From a virus: a stretch of DNA of 21,045 nucleotides. The notes below the pieces were generated by a model. It was not told the DNA's origin and searched no databases. It saw nothing but the letters and a program-made list of their open reading frames with translations. This document shows positions 8,262 through 16,298 of the stretch, piece by piece. The stretch spans positions 1-21,045 of IMG/VR virus record IMGVR_UViG_3300032046_000256; one strand, written 5' to 3'. How positions within the stretch are numbered: the stretch's first letter is position 1; every line of letters begins with the position of its first letter. A program made the translations under genes and the position numbers.

Positions 8262-8728
8262 TGCAAACTGTTACAATCACCGGGGCAAGGCTAAGGCTTG
8301 TCATCAACAATAAGGTCGTGGGACTTGCTACGAGTATTTCGTATTCAGTCGACTATGGCAAAAAGGCGTTGCGGGGCATCGATACGCCATTTCCTCAAGA
8401 AATCGTGCCGGGGCAACAAACCGTCAAGGGTACGATTGCGTGCATCCGGATTCAAGGCATGAGCCTTGAAAGTTACGGAATTGTAAGTCCTCAGCTTTCG
8501 ACCGTAACAACTCCCTTGGGGGAAGGAGCCCCAAGCCCAGGAACACCGGCCACGGGGTTGTTGGCCGATTCTTACATCAGTATCGCGCTGATCGACCGGA
8601 TAACTGGCGAGGCTGTTTTTCAGGCCGACCAGGCCAGCGTTCTATCGCAAAATTGGTCTGTTGGGGCTCGGGGAATCATGCAGGGCTCATTTGAGTTCGA
8701 GGGAGTGGTGCAGCCAGCACAACAATAG
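8261..8728 (+). CDS. Small tail structural protein, tail-tube-like
   Basis: Chosen start is ATG at 8261, sharing its A with the TAA of the upstream gene (TAATG), giving 155 residues; an in-frame GTG at 8240 is less likely because it begins inside the G run. The protein starts with beta strands TVTITGARLRLVINNKVVGL, continues with a YGKKALRGIDTPFPQEIVPG turn region, and ends with a strand pattern SVGARGIMQGSFEFEGVV. This layout (short ligand-like strand, R/D/T-rich loop, C-terminal F-x-F-x-G strand) resembles phage tail tube and tube-initiator proteins. Its position after baseplate genes, not beside a sheath gene, suggests a tube-end or hub-adaptor role rather than the major tube subunit (inference). 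No profile search was possible. Confidence 0.5.
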   Translation: MQTVTITGARLRLVINNKVVGLATSISYSVDYGKKALRGIDTPFPQEIVPGQQTVKGTIACIRIQGMSLESYGIVSPQLSTVTTPLGEGAPSPGTPATGLLADSYISIALIDRITGEAVFQADQASVLSQNWSVGARGIMQGSFEFEGVVQPAQQ

Positions 8729-8745
8729 GGGCAGAAGCAATCTTA

Positions 8746-8770
8746 GGAATAGGCTTCCCGCCTCTTTTCC
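8746..8770 (+). terminator. Possible weak terminator hairpin
   Basis: In the 73-base gap before the fibre gene, AGGC (8751-8754) can pair with GCCT (8760-8763) around a five-base loop, extended by GGAA/TTCC with an internal bulge, and CTTTT follows the core stem. The stem is short and the T run small, so it may only reduce read-through or be chance. Apart from this and the Shine-Dalgarno GGAGAT at about 8787, nothing was recognised in the gap. Confidence 0.25.
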
Positions 8771-8801
8771 TGGTTTGCCTAACTACTGGAGATAATTAAC
8801 A

Positions 8802-11800
8802 ATGGCTATCAAAAGGCAAGCGAACCTCTTACAACAACAGCGCCTAGACATTCCACACCTACGCGCTATTGAATCTGCCGTCTCCAACGACTTTGACGCA
8901 TTGCTTCGTGGGTGGGTAACGCGCGTAGGCTTTCCTTACTTCATTCGAGGCTTCAGAATTACCTATGCGGTCGGGGGGCTCGCAGAGGCGCTTTATGTCG
9001 AGGTGGCTGATTCGGCTATTTTTCATTCAACCGCGACGGAATCAGGTACTGTTCTGACGGTACCGGCTGGGACGGCTGCCGAAATTCTAGGCCCCACTAA
9101 CTCCAAGGTAACTGGTAGTTTTATTGCAGCCGCTACTAACTTTGTAGCGCTGGACTACACACGGGCACCCGATTCCACCACCAACGATCTCGTTAAGTTT
9201 ATTAACCCCGACACCAAAGTAGAGTTTGCCAAAACCGTTCCGCTGGCCCAGTCCCTTAACTACCAATTTGTTATAAGCCCGGCGGGCTTTGGTACGCTGT
9301 TACCCATCGCCAAGGTTGTAACGGATGCGTCCAACCGAGTGGTGTCCATTACGGATTGCCGCCCCATGCTGATGAGACTGGGATCCGGTGGAGTCGTTCC
9401 CGATCCAACCCACGTTTATCCGTGGCCAGCGGGGCCCGACGTTCCGGGTAGCGGTAGACTGGAAAACCCTTCTACGTCGTCAACTCCCGGTATCGTCAAC
9501 ACACCCTTTGAGGGCGGCGACAAAGAAATCCAAAGCCTGAAAGATTGGCTCGATGCGGCAATGAGCCGAATCAGGGAGTTGGATGGCGGGACCTACTGGT
9601 ACAGTCCGAGCATTGCGTCGTTGACAGGCCTGGCCCAAAACCAAAATGTCCATATCCTCGACAGTGGGGTTGTCTGGAACTGGAATTTGGCGACTCAAGT
9701 TTTGTCTTGGAGCGGGTCGCTGACGTTCCAGGTTCCCGGGGCCGTTGCCAACAACACGTTGGCGGCCGGTAACGTTACAATTATTGCGGGGCAGTGTGCA
9801 TACGTCACAATTGATCGGACGGTTGTGGTCCCGACCCCCGTACCGTTCATAAACGTAGTGGACGACGACGCGGTCCCGGTCGACGAAGACAATTTTGTCT
9901 TTGCCCGTCGAGATGGCAATGACATAATCGTGGGGACCCATTCGTTCCGAGTCAAACCGACCGACGCTACCGAGAGTGACTATTCGGATCATCTTTCAAA
10001 AGAAAAGCTTCTCAAGCCCATTGTTACACAAGCAGGCGCCAATACCGGTTTTGCAATTTATCCGTCCCAAAGGGTGTCGGGCAATAAACGTAGATACATC
10101 TATATTCAACCAAAGGAATCTTCTCTTTTTCCTCGTACTGGGTATTTGGCCGGTACTTACGACGGCGGTGCCAACAACGACCAACTGACAACCATCGATT
10201 TTGTCAATAACGCCGGTACCCTGGAGGTCCACGCAACACTGCCGTCGATTGTTCCGCCAATCTTGGCGTCCGACGCCATTGCGACCTGGACAAGCAAATT
10301 TACGCCGGTTCTGATTGCAGTTTCAACTGCCGATGCCCTTACGGTTACGTTCGGCAATCACTATGGTTCGTTGGCTGCCGCCATAGCGGACGCGGCCATG
10401 CCGGTTCCGGGCAACCCCGATTACCCGGTAGCCGTGGCTATCATTGAAGTTAATGGTGCCGGGGTTATTCAGCCCATCGTTGAGAACCATCTGATAGACC
10501 GTCGCCCAACGGGTGCGGGCGGTAGCGGTTCGGGTGGCGGGTCCGGATCCGTAACCGAATATACTGCGGTCGGCGGCGAGACTCTTATTTTGTTACCCCT
10601 GGGTCAAACCTATACGCCAGGCCTGGGTGATTTGGCTGTAATTGAAAACGGTGTCGAACTCTTCGCAGATCTTCCCGGCCCCATTTTCCGTGACTACGCC
10701 GAAACAGATGGCACGCACATTACATTGCATATCCCGGCAGGTGTCGGAGATCGATATAAGTTCCGTACTGGCGCGGGCGTAACGCCAGGTACGATAGGTG
10801 ATGTGGTGGGACCGGCGGCAGCAACCGATAACGCCATCGTTAGATTTGACTTGGCAACCGGTAAGTTGATCCAGAACTCTCTAGTGCTTCTAGATGACTT
10901 TGGTAGCCTAACTGGTATCCTGGACCTTACGATGACCGGAACGTTGACCGGGGGCGCTTCGCCCTTCATAATCAAAACGGTTGAGGCTAACGGAGCTGGA
11001 GCCATTGGGTTTAAGCTGGATACAACCAATACACTAAATACTAACGGATCCAAGATTTTAAGTGTTCGAAACAATACCGTTGAGCATCTCGTGATACGTC
11101 GTGGTACCGACTATGGACTAAACGCTGACTATGCCTTGGTGGAGCTGTTTGGTAAGACCGGAGCTTTGTCGCTACAACTTTCTTGTGATGCTACGGGGGG
11201 TAGTCGCGTTTACCCGCAGGGGACCTTTACCATCGATCAGTTGACCGATCCGACTTACGGTGCTGGGTATAAAGAAAATTTAGTGTCAATATCCAACGCT
11301 AGCAACCCGAGCATCGTGGCGTCGTCAGAGCTGGACAGCGTTGGTAAGGTTGATCTGGAAATGAGCGGTGGAAATGTCGGCGGTGGACCCGGAACGTATC
11401 CGTCCTTCTTTGTCGATGTAATCGACCAAGCAACCGCAGAGGGTACGGCTGAGCTAGGTCTGTTTACCGAAGACAACACTGCATGTAACCGTACGGACGT
11501 TCGCTTTAACGCTGTTACTAAGTATGGCTATTTGGGTATTGCTAGTACCGGGGCTTTCTTTGGTGGCAGCGCCCTAGTTAATCCGGCCAGTTGGTTATTT
11601 GAGTCGGGCGCGATAGACGGGGCTACCGTTATCGCTTACGATCTCGACACATTCAATACACTAGCAAACGCCGCAGCAAAACTTTTGCGTTTAAGTAACA
11701 ATGGGGTTCCAAAATTCGTTCTTGACAAAGACGGTAACATCACAACGGTCGGAACCATCGCGGGATTTTCACCCAATTCCCTCTATGCCCTGAAGGGCGA

Positions 11801-12740
11801 TGTTCTGATTGGTACGGCTGTCCCGGGTACACCGGCAATTCTTTCGGTTGGAGCCAATCCCAACGGATTTGTATTGGCCCTCGATAATGCTACCGCCACA
11901 GGCCTTAAGTGGAGTTCGGCGGGCGCCGGTGACGTAATTGGTCCGGGGCTTTCCACCAACAATGCATTGGTTACCTGGAACGGTATCAGTGGAACTAACG
12001 TCAATAACTCCCTCACGACTCTAGACGCTTTGGGTATCATGACCCATGGAGGTGCCGTCAACTTCAAGCGTAAGACCAATGCAGATTTAGCTATTGCGCT
12101 GGCAAATGCGTTGAAGGCTATGATGAACGCCCACGCGGCCGATGGCGCCGAGCACTTTGCTGGCGGCGGGCCTACTCCGGACATAGTCAATTTTCCAGTG
12201 GTCGTCGCAAACGCAACTGACCTAACAACTCTGTACCCGCTATGCTTGGCTTTGTTTACGGCGTATGCGGCCCATAATGTGGATGCAATTAACGCCGGAC
12301 CAACCTACCATAACGCTCAGTCTCTACCGGGCAACGCACTGGTGTCGGCCTTAATACCGACCTCATTAGATGAGGCGGTCGCGCGTCTCAACGACCTTAA
12401 GGCAAAATATAATTTGCATGACGCGGACGTCATCAACCATACGACAGGCGGCCTGCATCAAGAGGCAGTTGTTGATTCGTCGGGCGACTATACCACCAAC
12501 AACGAAACGGTTGTCGCCATGGTAGATACAACTTCCATACGGGCCGTTACGCTATCGGATACCGATAAGCAATTGGGTCGGCTCGTTGTCATCAAGGACG
12601 AGTCGGGTAACGCCACGGCCATGCCCATCACGGTTACGCCCCAGACGGGAACTGTCGATGGAGCCCCCAACGTTTCCATCACGGCCGACTACGGTTCCCT
12701 TAGGCTCTATAGCGATGGATCCGACTGGTTCTCAATGTAA
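8802..12740 (+). CDS. Large tail fibre protein
   Basis: ATG 8802 follows a GGAG about 10 bases upstream; 1312 residues. The N-terminal 190 residues (LLQQQRLDIPHLRAIESAVS ... GFPYFIRGFRI) look like a virion-attachment domain of the kind linking fibres to baseplates (DUF4815-like, tentative). A Gly/Ser linker (GGSGSGGGSGSV, about 10518-10548) separates it from the shaft. The shaft starts with the widespread fibre motif GDVVGPAAATDNAIVRFD, seen again in altered form at 11928. Between these are two copies of an LDT-N-L...K-L-L-x-x-N motif. A His-rich helical region follows (12112-12466), and the end, ITADYGSLRLYSDGSDWFSM, is the kind of closing strand seen at many fibre tips. It would bind the host surface. 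Next to the spike gene, it suggests a phage with two host-contact proteins. Confidence 0.8.
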   Translation: MAIKRQANLLQQQRLDIPHLRAIESAVSNDFDALLRGWVTRVGFPYFIRGFRITYAVGGLAEALYVEVADSAIFHSTATESGTVLTVPAGTAAEILGPTNSKVTGSFIAAATNFVALDYTRAPDSTTNDLVKFINPDTKVEFAKTVPLAQSLNYQFVISPAGFGTLLPIAKVVTDASNRVVSITDCRPMLMRLGSGGVVPDPTHVYPWPAGPDVPGSGRLENPSTSSTPGIVNTPFEGGDKEIQSLKDWLDAAMSRIRELDGGTYWYSPSIASLTGLAQNQNVHILDSGVVWNWNLATQVLSWSGSLTFQVPGAVANNTLAAGNVTIIAGQCAYVTIDRTVVVPTPVPFINVVDDDAVPVDEDNFVFARRDGNDIIVGTHSFRVKPTDATESDYSDHLSKEKLLKPIVTQAGANTGFAIYPSQRVSGNKRRYIYIQPKESSLFPRTGYLAGTYDGGANNDQLTTIDFVNNAGTLEVHATLPSIVPPILASDAIATWTSKFTPVLIAVSTADALTVTFGNHYGSLAAAIADAAMPVPGNPDYPVAVAIIEVNGAGVIQPIVENHLIDRRPTGAGGSGSGGGSGSVTEYTAVGGETLILLPLGQTYTPGLGDLAVIENGVELFADLPGPIFRDYAETDGTHITLHIPAGVGDRYKFRTGAGVTPGTIGDVVGPAAATDNAIVRFDLATGKLIQNSLVLLDDFGSLTGILDLTMTGTLTGGASPFIIKTVEANGAGAIGFKLDTTNTLNTNGSKILSVRNNTVEHLVIRRGTDYGLNADYALVELFGKTGALSLQLSCDATGGSRVYPQGTFTIDQLTDPTYGAGYKENLVSISNASNPSIVASSELDSVGKVDLEMSGGNVGGGPGTYPSFFVDVIDQATAEGTAELGLFTEDNTACNRTDVRFNAVTKYGYLGIASTGAFFGGSALVNPASWLFESGAIDGATVIAYDLDTFNTLANAAAKLLRLSNNGVPKFVLDKDGNITTVGTIAGFSPNSLYALKGDVLIGTAVPGTPAILSVGANPNGFVLALDNATATGLKWSSAGAGDVIGPGLSTNNALVTWNGISGTNVNNSLTTLDALGIMTHGGAVNFKRKTNADLAIALANALKAMMNAHAADGAEHFAGGGPTPDIVNFPVVVANATDLTTLYPLCLALFTAYAAHNVDAINAGPTYHNAQSLPGNALVSALIPTSLDEAVARLNDLKAKYNLHDADVINHTTGGLHQEAVVDSSGDYTTNNETVVAMVDTTSIRAVTLSDTDKQLGRLVVIKDESGNATAMPITVTPQTGTVDGAPNVSITADYGSLRLYSDGSDWFSM
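10797..10920 (+). repeat. Fibre repeat A
   Basis: GDVVGPAAATDNAIVRFDLA followed by TGKLIQNSLVLLDDFG. A widespread phage fibre motif; diverged second copy at 11928-12050. Confidence 0.75.
10999..11100 (+). repeat. Fibre repeat B
   Basis: AIGFKLDTTNTLNTNGSKIL followed by SVRNNTVEHLVI. Second copy at 11622. Confidence 0.65.
11622..11763 (+). repeat. Fibre repeat B, second copy
   Basis: ATVIAYDLDTFNTLANAAAK followed by LLRLSNNGVPKFVLDKDGN. Shares the LDT-x-N-T-L and K-(I/L)-L-x-x-x-N-N spacing with 10999-11100. Confidence 0.65.
11928..12050 (+). repeat. Fibre repeat A, second copy
   Basis: GDVIGPGLSTNNALVTWNGI followed by SGTNVNNSLTTLDALG. Closes the A-B-...-B-A arrangement of the shaft. Confidence 0.7.
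12112..12466 (+). repeat. Three His-containing helical repeats in the fibre
   Basis: Three units of a helix ending in H plus a following H: LKAMMNAHAADGAEHF (from 12112), LALFTAYAAHNVDA then TYHNA (from about 12244), and LKAKYNLHDADVINHTTGG then LHQ (from 12397). The repeated phrase is roughly L-x-x-x-x-(Y/N)-x-x-H-x-A-D with a second His 5-12 residues on. Confidence 0.6.
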
Positions 12741-12752
12741 TAAGGAACGGGT

Positions 12753-14771
12753 ATGACACACACGCAAGTAGCATTCAGACAATACTCAAAACCAGTTGTC
12801 ACTGTAGTCGATGGGGTGTCCTATCCCGACGGAGACTTTAACGTCCTGAGATTAACAACCGACGATCCCGTAACTTTTCCTGGGCCAGCTGCCGTTATTC
12901 AGGCCGCATACGATTCGGTCAAGACCCTTGGGGGCACCCTATATATCAGGGCCGGTTCGTATCCGCTGGAAACTGAAGTAAGCTGTAGTGGAACGACCGC
13001 CCCGGTTACTATTACGGGCGATGGAGACGCCACAGCTATTGTAAAATCGGGTGGCGTAGCCAGTGTACGTTCAGTATTGAATCCCGGAGACATTGGAGTT
13101 AATACGGTGACCGTTACGCTTCCGGGCGGCGGCATTATTCGGTTTACAAGGTCAGCGGGAACTTGGGCCTACCAACCATATCCAAACGAGAACCTTACGG
13201 TTGCGGGAAACTTTAACGTAGCCAACCGAGGAACCTTTACTATTAAAGATGCTACCACGACAGTAATCGATGTGTACAGTGTTACGGCCGGATTTGCGGA
13301 AGCGGGCATAACCCTGTCTAGTGTTAACGATATGGCTGTCCGTGGTTGTGCGTTTCGTGTTACCGAAAACATTCAAAACATAACGATAGAAAAACTAGGA
13401 CTTTCGCGACCCGCAACAGTACTGGGGAGTGGGGAACTGGTGGTCGTTGAACAGGGCGCAGACCACATAACGGTACAGGACTGTATATTGAGTGGAAATC
13501 CAAATGCAGCAGGGTCGGACATTCTGGTCGTCGGACGCAGTTCAGACACCACAGATATTGATGTTCTGAGAAACAGATTTATAGGTGACGCCGATGTCAT
13601 CACCAGAAGGAGCTTTGGCGTTTCGCTTGTGGGACGCGTACAGTTCATAACGACCGAACGTAACGGCTTTGAGGGTCTACGAAATCGACATGTCGTGGTT
13701 CAAGATTTTGCCTCCGCACCTACATTGCTGGGTCACGACATTTGTATTGAATGTAATAACGCGTCGGGAGAAATGGCGCCGTCTGGTTTGTCGTGGCCCA
13801 TCGGTTCGGTGTCGGCAAGCATTTTGGTTAGCGGGATGTTTACGAAGGTCGATATTCTTGACAACAAACTCGACTTTACGCTCTCCCACGGTAACGTTGC
13901 GATGAGTGGGGTGTCTGTGACGAGTGGAAATACTCCTGCCGGGCATGCCGCTGCCGATATGCACGTTAATGTCCGAAACAACCGTGTATATCTATCGCGA
14001 TTGGGTGGCACGTCCAACCTGCTAGATCGTGCCGTGAGCGTCGACTACGCTTCGGCATTTATTGGTGCTTCGCCCAGGGCTAAATTTGTCGATGTATCAG
14101 ACAACGACTGGAGAATTGAGTCTGGTCTCGAAACGTCGACGGGATATGTTGGATACGCAAGTGTCCTCCGGTTTTGCAACAACAAGGGAATCGGTACCAG
14201 CGGGGTGTTTTTGGAGCGGTGTACCGGCGGTACCCAGGGCGGCAACGTAGTCGTAGGAAACTATCTGGAGGCTACGGCCAATGGCCGCGATGGCCTGAGG
14301 CTAACTAACGATAGCTGGTTTACTATCCAGGGCAATACCCTTAAGTCGGCGGGCGGTGGCGGATTAGGGCTGAATGTAGTGTCCTGTCCGAACAGTGTCA
14401 TTGGACCTAACCTGGTGACTCAGGAATCGTCTATTGTGAGTGCCGATCCGGCCACAAGCTACAATGTCAATAAACAAATCGTAAAGGCGTGGGCACGAAC
14501 GAACTACGACGGTACGTTGTTGGCTGGTTACAATCTTACGGTGGTAGCGACGCCAACTGGTGGTGATTGTGAATATACCTATACGTTTCTTAGGCCCATG
14601 AAATCTGCCAATTATTCTATCGTATCAATACTTCTTGGTCATAACGAAAAAATCGTTTTGGTAGACGACTCACCTTTGCCAACCCTAACGGCCTTTGTGT
14701 TAAGGGTTTACTCTGGGGCATCCAATAACGTAGGTCACTTCGTGATGGTTTGCGGGGAATCGGCCGACTAG
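12753..14771 (+). CDS. Tail spike, right-handed beta-helix (pectate-lyase-like fold)
   Basis: ATG 12753 follows AAGGAA with a five-base spacer; 672 residues. After a short N-terminal part comes the classic first turn of a phage beta-helix spike: AAVIQAAYDSVKTLGGTLYI followed by RAGSYPL. Most of the rest shows the short N/G/V-rich rungs typical of such helices, for example IQNITIEKLGL, DHITVQDCILSGN, VDILDNKLDFTL and RDGLRLTNDSWFTIQGNTLK. A stretch at about 13095-13300 interrupts the early rungs and carries the GD-like N-x-G-x-F module shared with the baseplate proteins. The C-terminal 110 residues are a separate beta domain (receptor or trimerisation role possible). Spikes with this fold commonly bind or degrade surface polysaccharide, but I could not identify catalytic residues. 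The substrate is unknown. Confidence 0.8.
   Translation: MTHTQVAFRQYSKPVVTVVDGVSYPDGDFNVLRLTTDDPVTFPGPAAVIQAAYDSVKTLGGTLYIRAGSYPLETEVSCSGTTAPVTITGDGDATAIVKSGGVASVRSVLNPGDIGVNTVTVTLPGGGIIRFTRSAGTWAYQPYPNENLTVAGNFNVANRGTFTIKDATTTVIDVYSVTAGFAEAGITLSSVNDMAVRGCAFRVTENIQNITIEKLGLSRPATVLGSGELVVVEQGADHITVQDCILSGNPNAAGSDILVVGRSSDTTDIDVLRNRFIGDADVITRRSFGVSLVGRVQFITTERNGFEGLRNRHVVVQDFASAPTLLGHDICIECNNASGEMAPSGLSWPIGSVSASILVSGMFTKVDILDNKLDFTLSHGNVAMSGVSVTSGNTPAGHAAADMHVNVRNNRVYLSRLGGTSNLLDRAVSVDYASAFIGASPRAKFVDVSDNDWRIESGLETSTGYVGYASVLRFCNNKGIGTSGVFLERCTGGTQGGNVVVGNYLEATANGRDGLRLTNDSWFTIQGNTLKSAGGGGLGLNVVSCPNSVIGPNLVTQESSIVSADPATSYNVNKQIVKAWARTNYDGTLLAGYNLTVVATPTGGDCEYTYTFLRPMKSANYSIVSILLGHNEKIVLVDDSPLPTLTAFVLRVYSGASNNVGHFVMVCGESAD
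13182..13290 (+). repeat. Module 2 copy 6 (tail spike)
   Basis: PNENLTVAGNFNVANRGTFT followed by IKDATTTVIDVYSVTAG. GD is replaced by NE, but VANRGTF matches the AVNRGTF of copy 3. It interrupts the early beta-helix rungs. Confidence 0.55.
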
Positions 14772-14780
14772 GAGTATAAC

Positions 14781-15230
14781 ATGAAAGTTCGAGTTTATCA
14801 TAACCAAAGTCAAATTGTGGCCATAGAGCACGATTTGCGCTATACGGAAAACGGTGGGTACACTAACGATTTTCACCCGGGACAGTTTCTAAAGGATCAA
14901 AGCAACCCGTCGTTGGGGTACGAGAATGTGCCGGATTGGTTTGTTGTCGATGGAGCTGGGGCGTGGCGGGGCAAACCCCACGAATATCTGGAGGTGCGCA
15001 CCGACGATCAGGGTAACCGGTCCATATATTTTGATGCGGCAGCGTACCAAAGTATGGTTAGTCGGGCAGCATCTGTAAAGTCTGCTCTGGGGTGGAAGCG
15101 CGATATCTTAATTCAGACCGACTGGACCTCTACGCCACTGGCTCCCTACGAACGTAAAATTATTATTGGGCTTCCTCTTACCGAAGACGAAAATACACTA
15201 TTGGTAGATGATTGGACGGCTAATCGGTAA
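14781..15230 (+). CDS. Hypothetical protein, possible tail fibre assembly chaperone
   Basis: ATG 14781 follows AGGAG that overlaps the end of the spike gene, so translation should be strong. The product has 149 residues with no signal peptide or membrane span. The only familiar element is near the C-terminus: KRDILIQTDWTSTPLAPYER, which recalls the R-x-x-LL-x-x-TDW pattern of small tail fibre assembly proteins encoded right after fibre genes. The N-terminal half (MKVRVYHNQSQIVAIEHD, then YLEVRTDDQGNRSIYFD) is beta-rich and not recognised. Its position straight after fibre and spike and before the endolysin agrees with the chaperone idea, as gpG follows gpH in P2. The family match is weak, so the function stays an inference. 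Confidence 0.6.
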   Translation: MKVRVYHNQSQIVAIEHDLRYTENGGYTNDFHPGQFLKDQSNPSLGYENVPDWFVVDGAGAWRGKPHEYLEVRTDDQGNRSIYFDAAAYQSMVSRAASVKSALGWKRDILIQTDWTSTPLAPYERKIIIGLPLTEDENTLLVDDWTANR

Positions 15231-15241
15231 GGTACGGATCA

Positions 15242-15850
15242 ATGTGGAACTCCTTAGCCAAATTGGTGGGACCGCTCTGTAACGCCTTTAAGTCTCAAGA
15301 TACAACGTCTAGGTCATTTGATATGGTTTTCAAGCCTGCCGATCAACGTGAAGCCAACATCTTGGCCCAGCTCTATCCACCGTTCAAAGCTCAGCTGGAA
15401 GACACGCTACAGAAATGCCGCGAGGCCGGATTGGCCGTGTACATCTTTGAAGGAATGCGCACGGTCGAACGACAAAGGGAACTCTATGCCAAGGGAAGGG
15501 ATACCAGCGGTCGGGTCGTAGACAAGAGGCTGGTCGTAACCAACGCGAAGCCCGGCAGTTCATTCCATAACTATGGGCTTGGCGCCGATCTTGTTTTTGA
15601 CGGCATCCCCTCGACATTGAAGGTGGATTGGTCCTGGAGCGACAAAATGCCCTGGGACAAGATGGGGCAGATCGCTCAAGGCTGTGGGTTAGAGTGGGCC
15701 GGAAAGTGGCGATCATTTCCTGAAAAGCCACATGTGCAGTTACGCACCGGACTTACGGTTGCACAGTTTCAGGAAGCTTACAAACGTGGGGGACTCGGCG
15801 AGGTCTGGAAGTTGATCGACGCCGAGTTGCTTTCGAAAAATATCGGCTAG
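15242..15850 (+). CDS. Endolysin, peptidase M15 (VanY/L-Ala-D-Glu or D-Ala-D-Ala type)
   Basis: ATG 15242 follows a modest Shine-Dalgarno (TAAGG); 202 residues. Zinc-peptidase M15 motifs are all present: EGMRTVERQRELYAKGR (residues 70-86), SFHNYGLGADLVF (107-119) giving metal ligands H109 and D116, and EWAGKW...FPEKPHVQL giving ligand H164 with E161 in the usual acidic position. The enzyme should cut peptide bonds in the peptidoglycan stem. The first 40 residues precede the domain and contain a weakly hydrophobic start (WNSLAKLVGPLCNAF) but no clear signal peptide or anchor, so release would need a holin. No obvious holin lies beside it on this strand; candidates for envelope functions are on the opposite strand. 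The gene end overlaps the convergent minus-strand gene by 111 bases. Confidence 0.9.
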   Translation: MWNSLAKLVGPLCNAFKSQDTTSRSFDMVFKPADQREANILAQLYPPFKAQLEDTLQKCREAGLAVYIFEGMRTVERQRELYAKGRDTSGRVVDKRLVVTNAKPGSSFHNYGLGADLVFDGIPSTLKVDWSWSDKMPWDKMGQIAQGCGLEWAGKWRSFPEKPHVQLRTGLTVAQFQEAYKRGGLGEVWKLIDAELLSKNIG

Positions 15851-16045
15851 CTCTTTTTCGTCCCGAAAGTATTGACGGAGCGCTTTGGCCAGAACTGGTT
15901 CCCACCCCCAGCATTCGCCCCGAACAAACAAATTGTCGTTTTGATCTAGAAACATTGCCAGGTGACTACCGCCTGTTTCTTCGGCCGCCCCCCAACAAAT
16001 TACAATACCGTTGAACCCAACGGTTACTTCATAGAGTTCAGTCAT
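15740..16045 (-). CDS. Hypothetical protein, last gene of the minus-strand operon
   Basis: ATG at 16045 overlaps the stop of the upstream gene by 8 bases; 101 residues. The first half is beta-rich and contains hydrophobic and Trp-rich segments (YEVTVGFNGIVICWGAAEE, VRGECWGWEPVLAKALRQYF) and the second half is charged and helical (DEKELADIFRKQL). There is no signal peptide or long membrane span. No family was recognised. The last 37 codons lie opposite the endolysin gene, an unusual tail-to-tail overlap. That could mean the protein is genuinely shorter in relatives, but the bases 15851-16037 are not explained by any other frame, so the gene itself is likely real. Confidence 0.6.
   Translation of the reverse strand: MTELYEVTVGFNGIVICWGAAEETGGSHLAMFLDQNDNLFVRGECWGWEPVLAKALRQYFRDEKELADIFRKQLGVDQLPDLAESPTFVSFLKLCNRKSGA
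15794..15834 (+). terminator. Candidate terminator at the end of the late plus-strand genes
   Basis: CTCGGCG (15794-15800) and CGCCGAG (15820-15826) form a perfect seven-base-pair GC-rich stem with a 19-base loop, followed by TTGCTTTCG. It sits inside the last codons of the endolysin, where the plus-strand late transcript must stop before meeting the convergent operon. The loop is long and the T run broken, so this is only a candidate. A second AT-rich inverted repeat (CGAAAAA/TTTTTCG, 15834-15860) overlaps the stop codon. Confidence 0.3.
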
Positions 16046-16298
16046 TGGTCAGGAGTTCAATCAGCTCCTGGGCGTTCGGTAACTTCTCCTGCTCCGCAAT
16101 GTGGACTACCGTCGGGACATCAAAGTTGTCTCGGAGATACTGGATCCCGTGGGCAAGCTTCCGGCGAATTCGTTCATATAGCCCAGGATCGTTAATGGCT
16201 TCTAGGCCAATCAGTTGAGTGAACAGATCATCGAGTTCACGCAGAACCGCTACGGTGCGTTCGTCCGGAGTCATCGTATCCATGGACTTACCACTCAT
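16038..16298 (-). CDS. Hypothetical small helical protein
   Basis: The start chosen is ATG at 16298, which overlaps the stop region of the gene before it (stop at 16288-16290), giving 86 residues; later in-frame ATGs at 16283 and 16274 are also possible, and none has a strong Shine-Dalgarno. The product is acidic, soluble and helical (VAVLRELDDLFTQLIGLEAI, YERIRRKLAHGIQYLRDNFD), without membrane span or cysteines. No family was recognised. It sits in a run of small overlapping genes downstream of replication genes, where phages often carry fast-evolving accessory proteins. Confidence 0.6.
   Translation of the reverse strand: MSGKSMDTMTPDERTVAVLRELDDLFTQLIGLEAINDPGLYERIRRKLAHGIQYLRDNFDVPTVVHIAEQEKLPNAQELIELLTND

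Noticed and set aside
9480-9992. Minus-strand frame of 170 codons opposite the tail fibre
   Set aside because: Antisense shadow within a well-supported fibre gene; composition unlike the real minus-strand genes.
15834-15860. Inverted repeat CGAAAAA/TTTTTCG at the endolysin stop as a two-way terminator
   Set aside because: The stem is mostly A-T with a 13-base loop, so it would be unstable; the GC stem just upstream is the better candidate.
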